Below, piece after piece: positions 33,008-42,635 of a DNA stretch of 64,000 nucleotides. The position numbers were made by a program, and so were the translations under genes. The notes under the pieces are model-generated. The model worked only from the letters and a program-made list of their open reading frames with translations. It ran no database searches and was not told where the DNA came from. Numbering within the stretch: the first letter of the stretch is position 1; each line of letters starts with the position of its first letter. Source of the stretch: an uncultured Clostridia bacterium (GTDB lineage: Bacteria; Bacillota; Clostridia; Christensenellales; Borkfalkiaceae); contig CAKQKE010000002.1 in the NCBI GenBank assembly GCA_934247935.1, positions 186,001 through 250,000 on the forward strand, given 5' to 3'.

Positions 33008-34390
33008 TCAGTCTTTTACGTTTTTCATATTTTTAATATCGGTTATCAGGTTATCTATCACTTCTTTCGTTTTTGCGGGCATAATTATTACATGCGTAAA
33101 CGCTTTGTTATGCTTTTTATCGATATGCCTTGCAAGTTGATATTTTTTGCAAATTTCTTCGCTTAAATCGTCAAACACGAATATATTGGACTTATCGTTT
33201 CTGAAATATTTTATACCGTTTTGCCGCAACAGTTTTTCAAAATATAAAGCATTTTTAAAGCACTCTTCCTCGCTGTTGCGCTTTGCCGTTTCGACGACTT
33301 TCTGATAAGTGGAAAACGGCGGAAAGGTCCTCGACCCTAAAATCGTGGTGTCGTTTTGTCCTATGTAATCAATAGGGTTGTTGCGGTTTAAATCTCTTGC
33401 GAGAAGCACTCCGTTTACTATATTCGTTCCGATAAATTTATGTAAACTGACCGAAATCGAATTTACGTTTTCGGCAATGTTATGTACAAAACTCTCTTCC
33501 ATCGTCATTCCGCCGAAATTAGCCGCGTCCAAATGACAATAAAATTTTATGCCGTTTTGTTTCAATATGTCGATAAGTTGTCCTACGGGGTCGATTGCTC
33601 CCGTAAAAGTAGTACCGAAAGTAAGAGCAAGTACCACGCCGTTTTTGCGCATTTCGTCTTTATTCTTTTCAACCGCTTGCAAAAACTTGTCTACGTTCAT
33701 TCTTCCGTCGTCGTCGGCGTCAACCACAATCGATTTGCCTTGCAATTTACAAATGCCGTTTACGTATTTATCTACACTGTAATGGGCATCCGAAGAATAC
33801 ACGACGTAAGCGTCGGGAAATTGCGTTAAGCCTTGATTAAGCCCCCAATAATTGCCTTCTGTCCCGCCCGAAGTGACGTATCCCCAACATTTATCTCCCC
33901 AACCGAATTTTCTTGCAAATACGTTGACGATTTTATTTTCTGTTTTCTTGTTGTCCAACTTGTAGTTGCCGTTTTCAAACGGGTCGCCGCAGTTGTTCAT
34001 TAACCCCAAAGACGATTCTGAATACTTTAAATATTGCACAAGGTATGAATCAGTCAAGTTGTTTGAAGGATAGCCGAACATATTATCATCGTTATCTTTA
34101 TAAAACTTTTTGATAGAATCGGCTGTTTTTAAATATTCTTTGTCTTCTTTTATAAATGTCTTAATTTCGTCTGCAGAATAGTTTTGTTTTTTGTAAGCGT
34201 AATAATCGAGAATAGCACCCGCATTGTATTTTAATTTTTGCAAACAATCTATTTGTCTGTCCAAATCACGGATATAATTTTTAATTTCGGCAACGTCGTT
34301 TTCCGAAATTTCATCTACTAATTCTTCCGTTTTTATAGCGTTGTCGATTAAATAATTTCTCTCATCGTATACGGTCTTTCGCCAATCCAT
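33008..34390 (-). CDS. Group II PLP decarboxylase, histidine-decarboxylase-like
   Basis: A 460-residue PLP-dependent amino acid decarboxylase. Visible motifs are WGYVTSGGTEGN (cofactor phosphate site), SSDAHYSVDK (ring-stacking His), HLDAANFGG (Asp to the pyridine nitrogen) and SVSLHKFIGT (Schiff-base Lys). These match the bacterial histidine decarboxylase/plant serine decarboxylase branch better than glutamate or tyrosine decarboxylases. A helical N-terminal extension of about 90 residues is unusual. The frame extends 8 codons further upstream, but GGGAGG sits properly before the ATG at 34390. No amine antiporter is adjacent, so the substrate stays open. Confidence 0.8.
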   Translation of the reverse strand: MDWRKTVYDERNYLIDNAIKTEELVDEISENDVAEIKNYIRDLDRQIDCLQKLKYNAGAILDYYAYKKQNYSADEIKTFIKEDKEYLKTADSIKKFYKDNDDNMFGYPSNNLTDSYLVQYLKYSESSLGLMNNCGDPFENGNYKLDNKKTENKIVNVFARKFGWGDKCWGYVTSGGTEGNYWGLNQGLTQFPDAYVVYSSDAHYSVDKYVNGICKLQGKSIVVDADDDGRMNVDKFLQAVEKNKDEMRKNGVVLALTFGTTFTGAIDPVGQLIDILKQNGIKFYCHLDAANFGGMTMEESFVHNIAENVNSISVSLHKFIGTNIVNGVLLARDLNRNNPIDYIGQNDTTILGSRTFPPFSTYQKVVETAKRNSEEECFKNALYFEKLLRQNGIKYFRNDKSNIFVFDDLSEEICKKYQLARHIDKKHNKAFTHVIIMPAKTKEVIDNLITDIKNMKNVKD

Positions 34391-34764
34391 AAATTCCTCC
34401 CGAACAAATAGCATAAACGTTTTTGTCTTTAAACTTTTTGCCTTTAAATTGATAATAATTAATAGAACGATTCTACCACAACTTAAAATTTAATATTTTT
34501 TATTTACTTATTATAAACTATAAGAAGTAAATTTTTTGACTAAAGTCAAAATCTTTCAAGTCCTTGCGGACTTTCGCAAAAATAAAATATTTTTGCACTT
34601 CTGAGTATGTAAAAACATCAGTTTTGCTTGAAAATACGCTCGCTTCCTCTCGCGTGCTTTCAGACAAAACTTCCATTATTATAGTTTAATGCAAAAGTGT
34701 TTTAAAAGCAAGCGTTTTTAATACATAATTCAGCCGCCGATTTTACGGCGACTGAAACAATTTT
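34391..34764. other. Intergenic gap with small hairpins
   Basis: About 370 AT-rich bases between the decarboxylase and copA. A GCAAAAAT/ATTTTTGC hairpin lies at about 34574-34595. I see no gene and no clear promoter. Confidence 0.4.
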
Positions 34765-34800
34765 GTCATTTTTACTAAATACGTACGCCGTAAAGCCGAC
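34765..34800 (+). repeat. 36-bp palindromic element, copy 8
   Basis: GTCATTTTTACTAAATACGT at the left, GTAAAGCCGAC at the right. It ends 2 bases from the stop codon of copA, the closest association of the element with a gene end in the window. Confidence 0.85.
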
Positions 34801-34802
34801 AA

Positions 34803-36938
34803 TTACGCCTTTACTCTATAAATCAACAACGAATTTGTAACGACACACAACGAACTCATTGCCATACACAACCCCGCAATCACAGGGGACAACAATCCGC
34901 AACCCGCAAGAGGAATCGTAATTACGTTATAGAAAAATGCCCAGAATAAATTTTGTTTGATTTTTCTCATCGTCGCGCGGGATAGTTTAATTGCAAACGC
35001 CACGCTTGAAAGTTTTTCGTTTAAAAGCACCACGTCGCCGCTTTCGATGGCGATATCCATACCGCCGCCAATCGCTATACCTACGTCTGCGCTCGCCAAA
35101 GCGGGACTGTCGTTTATTCCGTCGCCGACAAACGCTACTCCGCCGTCAGTCTGATGATTTTTAATTACTTCGACTTTATACGACGGCTCTACGTCGGCAT
35201 ATACTTCGTCGATATCGGTTTTCTCGGAAATCGCCATAGCGGTGTACTTGTTGTCTCCGGTTGCCATTACAGTGCGCAAACCGCTCGATTTTAAAGATTT
35301 AACCGCCTCTCTGGCATCATCTTTAATTTGGTCTTCGAGCACTATTACCGCAACGATTTTATCGTCGATTCTCACGGTAAGCGCGGTTTGACCCGCTTTT
35401 TGATATTCTTTTACTTCGGCAGGCACTATGATGCCGAGACTGTTTATCCATTTACTGCTGCCGATATATACCGTTTTCCCGCCGACGTCAGCCTTTACTC
35501 CATAGCCTATTATTTCGGAATAATCGTTTACTTCCACTATTTCGCTGTCTTTAAAATAAGCGCAAACCGAACGAGCAAGGGGGTGCGACGAACGGCTTTC
35601 TATCGAACGAATTATGTTGCCTATGTTTTCTGTCTTTTCGATTTCTTTAAATTCAACCACCTTAGGCTCTCCGTAAGTCAGCGTGCCCGTTTTGTCGAAT
35701 ATAACCGTTTTTACCGTGCTCAATTTTTCAAGCGTGTCTGCCGATTTAATCAATACTCCGCTTTTAGACGCTCTGCCAACGCCTACGGTAAGTGCGGTCG
35801 GCGTAGCCAAACCCAACGCACACGGACAAGCGATTACAAGCACGGCAACCGCGCGCGACAACGACTGACCCAAAAGCGAAGTTACCAATAAATTTATTAT
35901 GAATACGACAACCGCAATGCTTATTACCGACGGAACGAAAATCGCCGAAACTTTATCGGCAAGTCTTTGTGCCGAGGCTTTTCCGTTCTGTGCATTTTCG
36001 ACGAGTTTTGCAATTTCGGCAAGTTTAGTATCGTTGCCTACTTTTTCCGCCCGAACGGTTATCATTCCCGTGTCGACAATAGTTCCGCCGTAAACTTTAC
36101 AACCCGCAGTTGCCGTCTTTGGCAAACTTTCACCCGTCAACATTGACTCGTTTACAGCACACGTACCTTCCAAAACCGTTCCGTCGGTGGCAATACTCTC
36201 GCCCGCACGCACCACAAACAAGTCACCTTTTTTAAGTTGGTCGAGAGGCAATTTTACCTCTTCTTTGTTTTCGCTTAACACGTTTACCGTCTTTGGCGCA
36301 AGGTTTAAAAGCATCGTTATGCTGTCCGACGTTTTCATTTTTGCCTTGAGTTCCAAAAATCTTCCGAGGTTGACAAACGCAATTATAAACACCGAACTTT
36401 CAAAATAATACATATGTTTTCCGGTGAATAAATTTATACAACTGTACACGTACGCAATAGTCGTACCCAAAGCGACAAGCAAGTCCATACCCACGCTTTT
36501 ATTTTTTATCGACTTAAACGCGCCGATATAAAACTTACTGCCGATAAGCAGTTGTACGGGTGTTGCAAACGCAAATTGCAATATACCGTTATGCAAAAAC
36601 TCATTGAGTTGCGTCTTCGGCAAAAAGAACATGGTGAACATCATAAGTATGAAAGGAATGGCAAAGAAAAACGATACGAGAATTTCGATTTTTGCTTTTA
36701 ACAGTTCCTTTCTTCTGAATTCTTCTTCGTCTTCAACGACGCTATAACCCGCACCTTTTACCGCTTTATTCAACAACTTTGCGGTCACTTTGGTTTCGTC
36801 GTATTTTATATACGCTTTTTCGGTTGAAAAGTTTACGCTCGCTTCAACTACTCCGTCGACGGAGGAAAGTGCCCTTTCAACCGCTTTCGAGCACCTTACG
36901 CAATGCATTCCTCCGATTTTAATTACTTTATTTTTCAT
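34803..36938 (-). CDS. copA: Copper-exporting P1B-type ATPase
   Basis: A 711-residue cation pump that exports monovalent copper across the cytoplasmic membrane. An N-terminal heavy-metal-associated domain carries GGMHCVRC (Cys13, Cys16). The metal channel motif is CPC in VIACPCALGLATPTAL, the phosphorylated Asp lies in DKTGTLTYGE, the P1B-specific dipeptide is in SSHPLARSV, and the hinge GDGINDSPAL follows. Length and order are complete, with one metal domain only. No CopZ chaperone or CsoR/CopY regulator is adjacent. Copper rather than silver is inferred from CPC. Confidence 0.92.
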   Translation of the reverse strand: MKNKVIKIGGMHCVRCSKAVERALSSVDGVVEASVNFSTEKAYIKYDETKVTAKLLNKAVKGAGYSVVEDEEEFRRKELLKAKIEILVSFFFAIPFILMMFTMFFLPKTQLNEFLHNGILQFAFATPVQLLIGSKFYIGAFKSIKNKSVGMDLLVALGTTIAYVYSCINLFTGKHMYYFESSVFIIAFVNLGRFLELKAKMKTSDSITMLLNLAPKTVNVLSENKEEVKLPLDQLKKGDLFVVRAGESIATDGTVLEGTCAVNESMLTGESLPKTATAGCKVYGGTIVDTGMITVRAEKVGNDTKLAEIAKLVENAQNGKASAQRLADKVSAIFVPSVISIAVVVFIINLLVTSLLGQSLSRAVAVLVIACPCALGLATPTALTVGVGRASKSGVLIKSADTLEKLSTVKTVIFDKTGTLTYGEPKVVEFKEIEKTENIGNIIRSIESRSSHPLARSVCAYFKDSEIVEVNDYSEIIGYGVKADVGGKTVYIGSSKWINSLGIIVPAEVKEYQKAGQTALTVRIDDKIVAVIVLEDQIKDDAREAVKSLKSSGLRTVMATGDNKYTAMAISEKTDIDEVYADVEPSYKVEVIKNHQTDGGVAFVGDGINDSPALASADVGIAIGGGMDIAIESGDVVLLNEKLSSVAFAIKLSRATMRKIKQNLFWAFFYNVITIPLAGCGLLSPVIAGLCMAMSSLCVVTNSLLIYRVKA

Positions 36939-37203
36939 TTTTATAAAATCTCCTTAATTAATAAAGTTTTATTATTTGTTTTAATTTATCTTTTAATCGA
37001 CGTCATAAAAACAACCCCGTAAAATTTTAATTAGCCACAACTAACCGTTTTTGAAATAAATCGGCTTTTGTTTGCCTCTATCTCAATGCTCTTTTTCGTC
37101 ACTGTTGAGATTGCCATACAAAAACCGAACCGCAAAACGGAAATTATTCAGCCGAAAACCCTCGGCCTACAATAAAATCACTACGGTTAAAATCAATATT
37201 TTT
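36939..37203. other. Intergenic gap upstream of copA
   Basis: It contains the copA ribosome binding site (AAGGAG) and AT-rich sequence. I could not recognise a copper-responsive operator. Confidence 0.35.
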
Positions 37204-37239
37204 GTCTTATTTACTAAATACGTATTGCATAAACACGTC
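37204..37239 (+). repeat. 36-bp palindromic element, copy 9
   Basis: GTCTTATTTACTAAATACGT at the left, ATAAACACGTC at the right. It lies 46 bases beyond the end of map. Confidence 0.85.
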
Positions 37240-37284
37240 AAAATCTGAATTTCAGATATTTTCAAACACACGTATCCGGTCGTT

Positions 37285-38148
37285 TTATTTACTCAAAATT
37301 TCATAGCCCGTTTCTGTCAGTACAATCGTGTATTCGTACTGAGCGGATAGTTTGCCGTCGTCGGTATAAATCGTCCAGCCGTCGCTGTTATCCACAAAAA
37401 TATGCCTGCTGCCTTGATTTATCATCGGTTCGATAGTAAACACCATACCGGGAGTAAGCACCATGCCTTTCCCGTACTTTCCGACGTGACAAACGTAAGG
37501 GTCTTCGTGCATCTGAAGCCCAACGCCGTGACCGCCGACCTCTTCTACAACGCTGAATCCGTTTTCTCTTGCGTGCTTGCTCACGAAATAACCTATATCT
37601 CCCAAATGACAAAAAGGTTGCAATTTCGAAGTAGCGAGGTCAAGACATTCTTTGGTTACTCTAACAAGTTTTTTCGCATCTTCGCTTGCTTCGCCAATTA
37701 TAAACATTCTCGAAGCGTCGCCGTAATACCCGTCGACGATAGTCGTACAATCGACGTTGACTATATCGCCGCTTTTTAAAATAACTTCGTTTGAAGGAAT
37801 ACCGTGACACACCTGGTCGTTTACCGAAGTGCAAACGCTTTTCGGATAACCTTCATACCCGAGCGGTGCGGGAATACCTCCCAGATCTTTGGTACATTCG
37901 CTTACGATGTCGTCTATTTGTTGCGTGGTCATGCCCTCGCGTATGTTTTTTTCAACCTCGTCGAGCACCATCGAGTTGACTTTGCCCGCTTTTCTTATAC
38001 CCTCGATTTGCTCGGCGTTTTTAATAAGACGCCTTTCGGGCACGACTTTGCCCTTTCTTCTCAAATCGTTGAGTATGATATCAAATTGTTTATGGCAATC
38101 GCAGTAAAACTTACCGCTTTTGCACCAACATAATTCGTTGTCTCTCAT
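37285..38148 (-). CDS. map: Methionine aminopeptidase with N-terminal SEC-C zinc motif
   Basis: Removes the initiator methionine from new proteins. The 287 residues start with a SEC-C-like zinc motif (ELCWCKSGKFYCDCH) thought to help ribosome binding in such longer type I enzymes. The catalytic domain has HGIPSNEVILKSGD, the metal ligands in NVDCTTIVDGYYGDASR, GGHGVGLQMHEDP and FTIEPMINQG, and the final Glu ligand in YEYTIVLTE. It lies 18 bases downstream of the Lrp-type regulator on the same strand, so the two are probably co-transcribed. Confidence 0.93.
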   Translation of the reverse strand: MRDNELCWCKSGKFYCDCHKQFDIILNDLRRKGKVVPERRLIKNAEQIEGIRKAGKVNSMVLDEVEKNIREGMTTQQIDDIVSECTKDLGGIPAPLGYEGYPKSVCTSVNDQVCHGIPSNEVILKSGDIVNVDCTTIVDGYYGDASRMFIIGEASEDAKKLVRVTKECLDLATSKLQPFCHLGDIGYFVSKHARENGFSVVEEVGGHGVGLQMHEDPYVCHVGKYGKGMVLTPGMVFTIEPMINQGSRHIFVDNSDGWTIYTDDGKLSAQYEYTIVLTETGYEILSK

Positions 38149-38166
38149 ATTATTTACCGTTCACCC

Positions 38167-38631
38167 TCACTTTAACATGTCATCGCCGAGAGAAAAATCT
38201 CTGTGGTCTATAATCGTGGAAAAAACTATTTGCGTTTTCGTTCTGCCGTAAGTTTGCATTACCGTGATAAACTTGTCCATTTCGTTTGTGCTTTTAAAAA
38301 TTGCCTCGATAAGCACCGAATATTCGCCTGTGACGTGATTACACTCGATTACCTGCGGACACGAAGCAAGATAATCGTAAAGCACGTTTTTGCGCTCGGG
38401 CGCAACTTCCATATCGATAAACGCTTTGATGTAATTGCCGATTATTTGCGGATTGATTTTTGTGTAATAACCTTGAATTATTCCGCTTTTAATCATCGCG
38501 TCTATTCTCAAAGCGACCGTCGGCGCAGACACAAAAACCTGCTCGGCAATGGCTTTTGCCGAAAGTCTTGCGTTGTGATGTAAAATATTTAAAATCTTCA
38601 TGTCTATATCGTCTAACTTTTCAGAATTCAT
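38167..38631 (-). CDS. Lrp/AsnC-family transcriptional regulator
   Basis: A 154-residue regulator with an N-terminal helix-turn-helix (LDDIDMKILNILHHNARLSA, IAEQVFVSAPTVALRI) and a C-terminal RAM ligand/oligomer domain (VIECNHVTGEYSVLIEA). The frame extends 17 codons upstream, but AGGAGG lies 5 bases before the ATG at 38631. Targets are unknown. It precedes map and faces away from aspA, making amino acid control of aspA possible but unproven. Confidence 0.88.
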   Translation of the reverse strand: MNSEKLDDIDMKILNILHHNARLSAKAIAEQVFVSAPTVALRIDAMIKSGIIQGYYTKINPQIIGNYIKAFIDMEVAPERKNVLYDYLASCPQVIECNHVTGEYSVLIEAIFKSTNEMDKFITVMQTYGRTKTQIVFSTIIDHRDFSLGDDMLK

Positions 38632-38639
38632 TATACCTC

Positions 38640-39147
38640 CTGTTTGCAATCGCATCCTGACGGTAACACGTTTGCGACTCAAAATCGTTTTTTTATTTTT
38701 TAATACTTAATTTTATACAAAAACCGCACCGCCGAGCAAAACTCGTCAAATTTAACGGGTGTTTTTCAGTAATCTCAATTTAAGTAAAAACAAGCATTCA
38801 GACTTAATTCTCCGCGATAAGTTAAAGCGTGATAAAAACCGCAAAACAAACCTTTTTGCTTAAAGCAAAGCCGTTTAAAATCATGACTTCTCATACTGAA
38901 ATTTAAGCGTCGACGCAAATTAATCAAGTCAATTTTTACACGCAATATTTAATGCAAACCTCAACTAAATCAAAGTCTTTCTCTTTATAAGCATTAAAAT
39001 ATAAGAAATCGTAAATCCTTAAAAAGCAAGTTTACGCCTTCACATATTATTGTATATTATTTTTATAAAATAATCAATAGATTTTCTTTTGTTTTTTATA
39101 AAACTTTATGCAAATATTTATTTTTCTATTATATAGAGCGCATTTTG
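38640..39147. other. Divergent intergenic region, lrp-type gene to aspA
   Basis: About 500 AT-rich bases with no gene. The aspA promoter lies at the right end. No palindromic element copy is present. Confidence 0.4.
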
Positions 39148-39176
39148 TTTACTTTTCCAAATTATTTTATTATAAT
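39148..39176 (+). promoter_or_regulatory. Sigma-A promoter of aspA
   Basis: TTTACT (39148-39153), a 17-base spacer and TATAAT (39171-39176). The start codon is 28 bases further on. Confidence 0.75.
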
Positions 39177-39204
39177 TTTCATAATAAAATTTTGGAGAAG
39201 ATTA

Positions 39205-40605
39205 ATGATTAGCGAAACAAGAAAGGAGGCAGACTCGATAGGTGCTTTGGAAGTGCCCGCCGAAGCCTACTACGGAGTACAAACGTTAAGAGGTCACAAC
39301 AATTTTCAGATAAGCGGAAATAAAGTTAATTTTTCATTTATTAAAAACGTTGTAAGAATTAAAAAATCGTGCGCCATCGTAAACGGAAAGTACAATTATA
39401 TAGATCCAACCGTTGCAGACGCTATCGTAAAGGCTTGTAACGAGATAATCAAAGGCAAATTCAAAGGCGAATTTATCACCGACGCAATTCAGGGCGGCGC
39501 AGGCACGACCATGAATATGAACGTAAACGAAGTAATCGCCAATCGTGCCAACGAACTTCTCGGCGGCAAAAAAGGCGTATACGATTTATGCCACCCCAAC
39601 GACCACGTCAATCGTGCGCAATCCACCAACGACGTAATCCCCACTGCGGGCAAACTTACCGTCATCGAATTATCTCAGGACTTGCTTGCAAACCTTAAAA
39701 AACTTATTTCCGCTCTTGAGAAAAAAGCGGTCGAATTCGATAAAATAATCAAAATGGGCAGAACTCAACTCGAGGACGCAGTCCCCATAAGACTCGGTCA
39801 GGAATTCGCTTCTTACGCTTCTTGTTTAAGCAGAGATTTAAACAGAATTTCTCACACATTAAACGAAATGCATACCGTCAATCTCGGCGGCACGGCAATC
39901 GGCACGGCAGTCAACACCGGGGTTGAATTTTTTGAAAACATCACCGGCGAACTTTCCGCGGTAACCGGCTATGGCATAATAAGAGCCGACAACCTTATCG
40001 ACTCCACTCAAAACCTCGATTGTTTTGTAAATATGTCGTCTTCACTTAAAACGTGTGCCGTAAACTTGTCAAAAATGTGCAACGATTTGCGCCTTATGGC
40101 AAGCGGACCCAAGACGGGATTTGAAGAAATCGTACTCCCCGCAAAGCAAAACGGCTCGTCGATTATGCCGGGTAAAATCAACCCCGTAATCCCCGAAGTG
40201 GTATCTCAAGTCGCATATGCGGTAATAGGAAACGACACTACCATCACCCTTGCCGCAGAGGCGGGTCAACTCGAACTCAATGCTTTCGAGCCCGTAATAT
40301 TTTATAAACTTTTCGAGTCGATTACATGCTTAACCAACGCCGTAAATACCCTTACCGAAAACTGTATTAAAGGCATTGCGGCAAACAAACAACACTGCGA
40401 AGACCTTGTGTATTCAAGCGTCGGCATTGTCACTGCGCTTTGCCCGTATATAGGATATAAAAAATCGGCGGAACTCGCAAAAGAGGCTCTCGCTAAAAAC
40501 GTAAAAATTAAGGACCTTGTGCTTTCTTACGGATTGATGGACGAAAAAATGATTGATTCCATATTAGACCCGTACGCAATGACAGAAGCACCTAAAAAAC
40601 AATAA
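39205..40605 (+). CDS. aspA: Aspartate ammonia-lyase
   Basis: Converts aspartate to fumarate and ammonia. The 466 residues contain the fumarase/aspartase superfamily elements VPAEAYYGVQTLRG, GAGTTMNMNVNEV, ANDVIPTAGK-like STNDVIPTA and the active-site loop GSSIMPGKINPVIPE. The frame runs 20 codons further upstream, but GGAG before the ATG at 39205 and homology at MISETRKEADSIG set the start. It is monocistronic on the plus strand with its own promoter and terminator. Anaerobic fumarate supply is a likely use. Confidence 0.94.
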   Translation: MISETRKEADSIGALEVPAEAYYGVQTLRGHNNFQISGNKVNFSFIKNVVRIKKSCAIVNGKYNYIDPTVADAIVKACNEIIKGKFKGEFITDAIQGGAGTTMNMNVNEVIANRANELLGGKKGVYDLCHPNDHVNRAQSTNDVIPTAGKLTVIELSQDLLANLKKLISALEKKAVEFDKIIKMGRTQLEDAVPIRLGQEFASYASCLSRDLNRISHTLNEMHTVNLGGTAIGTAVNTGVEFFENITGELSAVTGYGIIRADNLIDSTQNLDCFVNMSSSLKTCAVNLSKMCNDLRLMASGPKTGFEEIVLPAKQNGSSIMPGKINPVIPEVVSQVAYAVIGNDTTITLAAEAGQLELNAFEPVIFYKLFESITCLTNAVNTLTENCIKGIAANKQHCEDLVYSSVGIVTALCPYIGYKKSAELAKEALAKNVKIKDLVLSYGLMDEKMIDSILDPYAMTEAPKKQ

Positions 40606-40608
40606 ATT

Positions 40609-40644
40609 ACCGTCTTTACATAATACGTATTTAATAAAAGAGAT
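40609..40644 (+). repeat. 36-bp palindromic element, copy 10
   Basis: The centre TACATAATACGTATTTAATA is clear and the outer arms are diverged. It starts 3 bases after the aspA stop codon. Confidence 0.7.
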
Positions 40645-40652
40645 AAAATTTT

Positions 40653-40690
40653 AAGCCGTCACGTTTGTGACGGCTTTTAATTTAATTGAA
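40653..40690 (+). terminator. Terminator of aspA
   Basis: AAGCCGTCAC (40653-40662) with GTGACGGCTT (40667-40676), a 4-base loop and a T-rich tail. Confidence 0.85.
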
Positions 40691-40781
40691 ATTATACGTT
40701 CTTGTTCGCTTGATTTCTTGTCTTTCGGGCGGACTTATATATTTTTTTGTAACCGGCAATTTATCCCGATACATACGAATT

Positions 40782-41558
40782 TTATTGCATAATGCTTTTT
40801 ATCGTCTTTAAAGCCGACTTTTCAAGTCTGCTCACTTGCGCTTGAGAAAGCCTGATTTCATCAGATACTTCCGTTTGGGTTTTTCCCTCGTAATATCGCA
40901 TATACAAAATCTTTTTCTCTCTGTCTTCCAAAGTGTTGATTGCACACTCCAACGCGACGTTTTCCGTCCACAATTCGTCGGTGTTTCTCTCGTCGCCGAT
41001 TTGGTCTAAAAGCATTAAAGTATCGCCTTCTTTATTATATACCGGGTCGTATAAAGACACGGGGTCGGAAATTGCGTCGAGGGCATATACAACCTCCCTC
41101 TCGGCAATATTCAATCTTTCGGCTATTTCCTTTAGAGTGTAAGTATCCTTATCCGCCTCAATCTCCGCCCTTGTTTTAAGCACTTGGTAAGCGGTATCCC
41201 TTATACTTCTCGACACCCTTAAACTGTTTGCCGTGCGTATATATCGCCTTAATTCTCCTACAATCATAGGCACGCCGTACGTTGAAAATTTAACACCTAA
41301 ATTGATGTTGAAATTTTCTATCGCCTTTATTAGTCCTATACAACCCGCCTGAAACAAATCGTCCGCACTGACTTTTTTACAAGACGAAAACCGCCTGACA
41401 ATAGACAACACAAGACGCATATTTCCTATAATGAAATCTTCTCTCGCCCTTGCGTCGCCCTCTTTTATCTTTTTAAGCAATTCTTCGCTTTGCGTGTCGG
41501 TAAGTTTTGGCAGTTTCGACGTATCGATACCGCATATTATTACTTTATTTTGCGCCAT
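40782..41558 (-). CDS. sigG: Sporulation sigma factor sigma-G
   Basis: Late forespore-specific RNA polymerase sigma factor. The start NKVIICGIDTSKLPKLTDTQ is diagnostic of sigma-G. Region 2 includes LVLSIVRRFSSCKKVSADDL and GVKFSTYGVPMIVGELRRYI, and region 4 ends in KTQTEVSDEIRLSQAQVSRL. The 258 residues are full length. AAGGAGG lies 8 bases before the ATG. As in many Clostridia and Bacillus, it follows spoIIGA-sigE on the same strand. I could not identify a sigma-F/G promoter upstream. Confidence 0.95.
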   Translation of the reverse strand: MAQNKVIICGIDTSKLPKLTDTQSEELLKKIKEGDARAREDFIIGNMRLVLSIVRRFSSCKKVSADDLFQAGCIGLIKAIENFNINLGVKFSTYGVPMIVGELRRYIRTANSLRVSRSIRDTAYQVLKTRAEIEADKDTYTLKEIAERLNIAEREVVYALDAISDPVSLYDPVYNKEGDTLMLLDQIGDERNTDELWTENVALECAINTLEDREKKILYMRYYEGKTQTEVSDEIRLSQAQVSRLEKSALKTIKSIMQ

Positions 41559-41755
41559 AAAAGACCTCCTTTATGTACGCAAAATCAGTTTTGATTTACC
41601 GGAATTCAGTTAATGTTGGCTGAATTTTTAATTTTTGTCCGGCATTACTGCTTTTTAACATTAATTTATGCACTCCAAAACAATTTAAATCGATGCAGTT
41701 AAACAAAGTAAAGACGTTTTATGCTTGTAAATTGAGGCATCCGAATCTAAAACTT

Positions 41756-41791
41756 GCCGATTTTACACAATACGTATTATGTAAAACAAAC
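41756..41791 (+). repeat. 36-bp palindromic element, copy 11
   Basis: The most symmetrical core: TTTTACACAATACGTATTAT then GTAAAA, a 26-base palindrome broken by a single mismatched pair. It sits between sigE and sigG; the rest of 41559-41883 holds no gene. Confidence 0.85.
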
Positions 41792-41883
41792 AAATCGAGA
41801 CAAAAACAAGAAACTCCGCTTAACTTTACCTGACGACACAAAACCTGTACTTAAATAAATATTTTGCTCAATTGAAATTGTTT

Positions 41884-42627
41884 TTATGCGTCGAATTTGG
41901 CGAATTCTCTTCTCAATCTTTTAAATATCTTTTTTTCAAGCCGGGATATGTACGATTGTGATATTCCGAGGCTATCGGCAACTTCTTTCTGAGTCATTTC
42001 CTCTTCGTTGTCGAGACCGAAACGCATACCCATAATTTTCCGCTCTCTCGGGGAAAGTTTTTCAAGAGCCATTTCCAATAATTTTTTTTCTACCTCGCTT
42101 TCGATATCTTTATACACCACGTCTTCGTCCGTGCCTAAAATGTCAGAAAGCAGCAATTCGTTCCCTTCATAATCGACGTTTAAAGGTTCGTCGATAGATA
42201 CTTCGCTTTTAATTTTACTTATCCTCCTTAAATGCATCAAAATTTCGTTTTCTATACATCTCGAAGCATAAGTCGCCAATTTAATTTTTTTATCACAATT
42301 AAAGGTGTTGACCGCTTTGATAAGCCCTATCGTTCCAACCGAAACGAGGTCGTCGAGGTCTACGCCCGTATTGTCAAACCTCCTCGCTATGTAAATTACA
42401 AGCCGCAAATTATGCTCGATCAGTTCGTTTTTAATTTTTTCGTCGCCTTCGGAAAGTTTTACAATTCTTTCGTTTTCCTCTTCTTCGGTGTATGGCATGG
42501 GCAAACTTTCGCCGTTGCCCACGTAATATAAATGTCCTTTCGGTGCGAATAAATTTTTTATTGCTCTTTTGATTTTATCAAACGCTTGAGCGATGCTTTC
42601 CTTGATTTTGCCGAAAAACTTTTTCAT
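41884..42627 (-). CDS. sigE: Sporulation sigma factor sigma-E (pro-form)
   Basis: Early mother-cell sigma factor. The basic amphipathic N-terminus (MKKFFGKIKESIAQAFDKIK) is the pro-sequence removed on activation. Strongly conserved elements are HNLRLVIYIARRFDNTGVDL, GTIGLIKAVNTFNCDKKIKL, YASRCIENEILMHLRR, DEPLNVDYEGNELLLSDILG and the region 4 helix SQSYISRLEKKIFKRL. The 247 residues match the family. It lies 8 bases after spoIIGA, which encodes its presumed processing protease. Confidence 0.96.
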   Translation of the reverse strand: MKKFFGKIKESIAQAFDKIKRAIKNLFAPKGHLYYVGNGESLPMPYTEEEENERIVKLSEGDEKIKNELIEHNLRLVIYIARRFDNTGVDLDDLVSVGTIGLIKAVNTFNCDKKIKLATYASRCIENEILMHLRRISKIKSEVSIDEPLNVDYEGNELLLSDILGTDEDVVYKDIESEVEKKLLEMALEKLSPRERKIMGMRFGLDNEEEMTQKEVADSLGISQSYISRLEKKIFKRLRREFAKFDA

Positions 42628-42635
42628 GTTACTCC

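Noticed and set aside
41559..41640. Sigma-F/G promoter upstream of sigG
   Set aside because: Partial matches (TGAATT, CATAAA) have wrong spacing.
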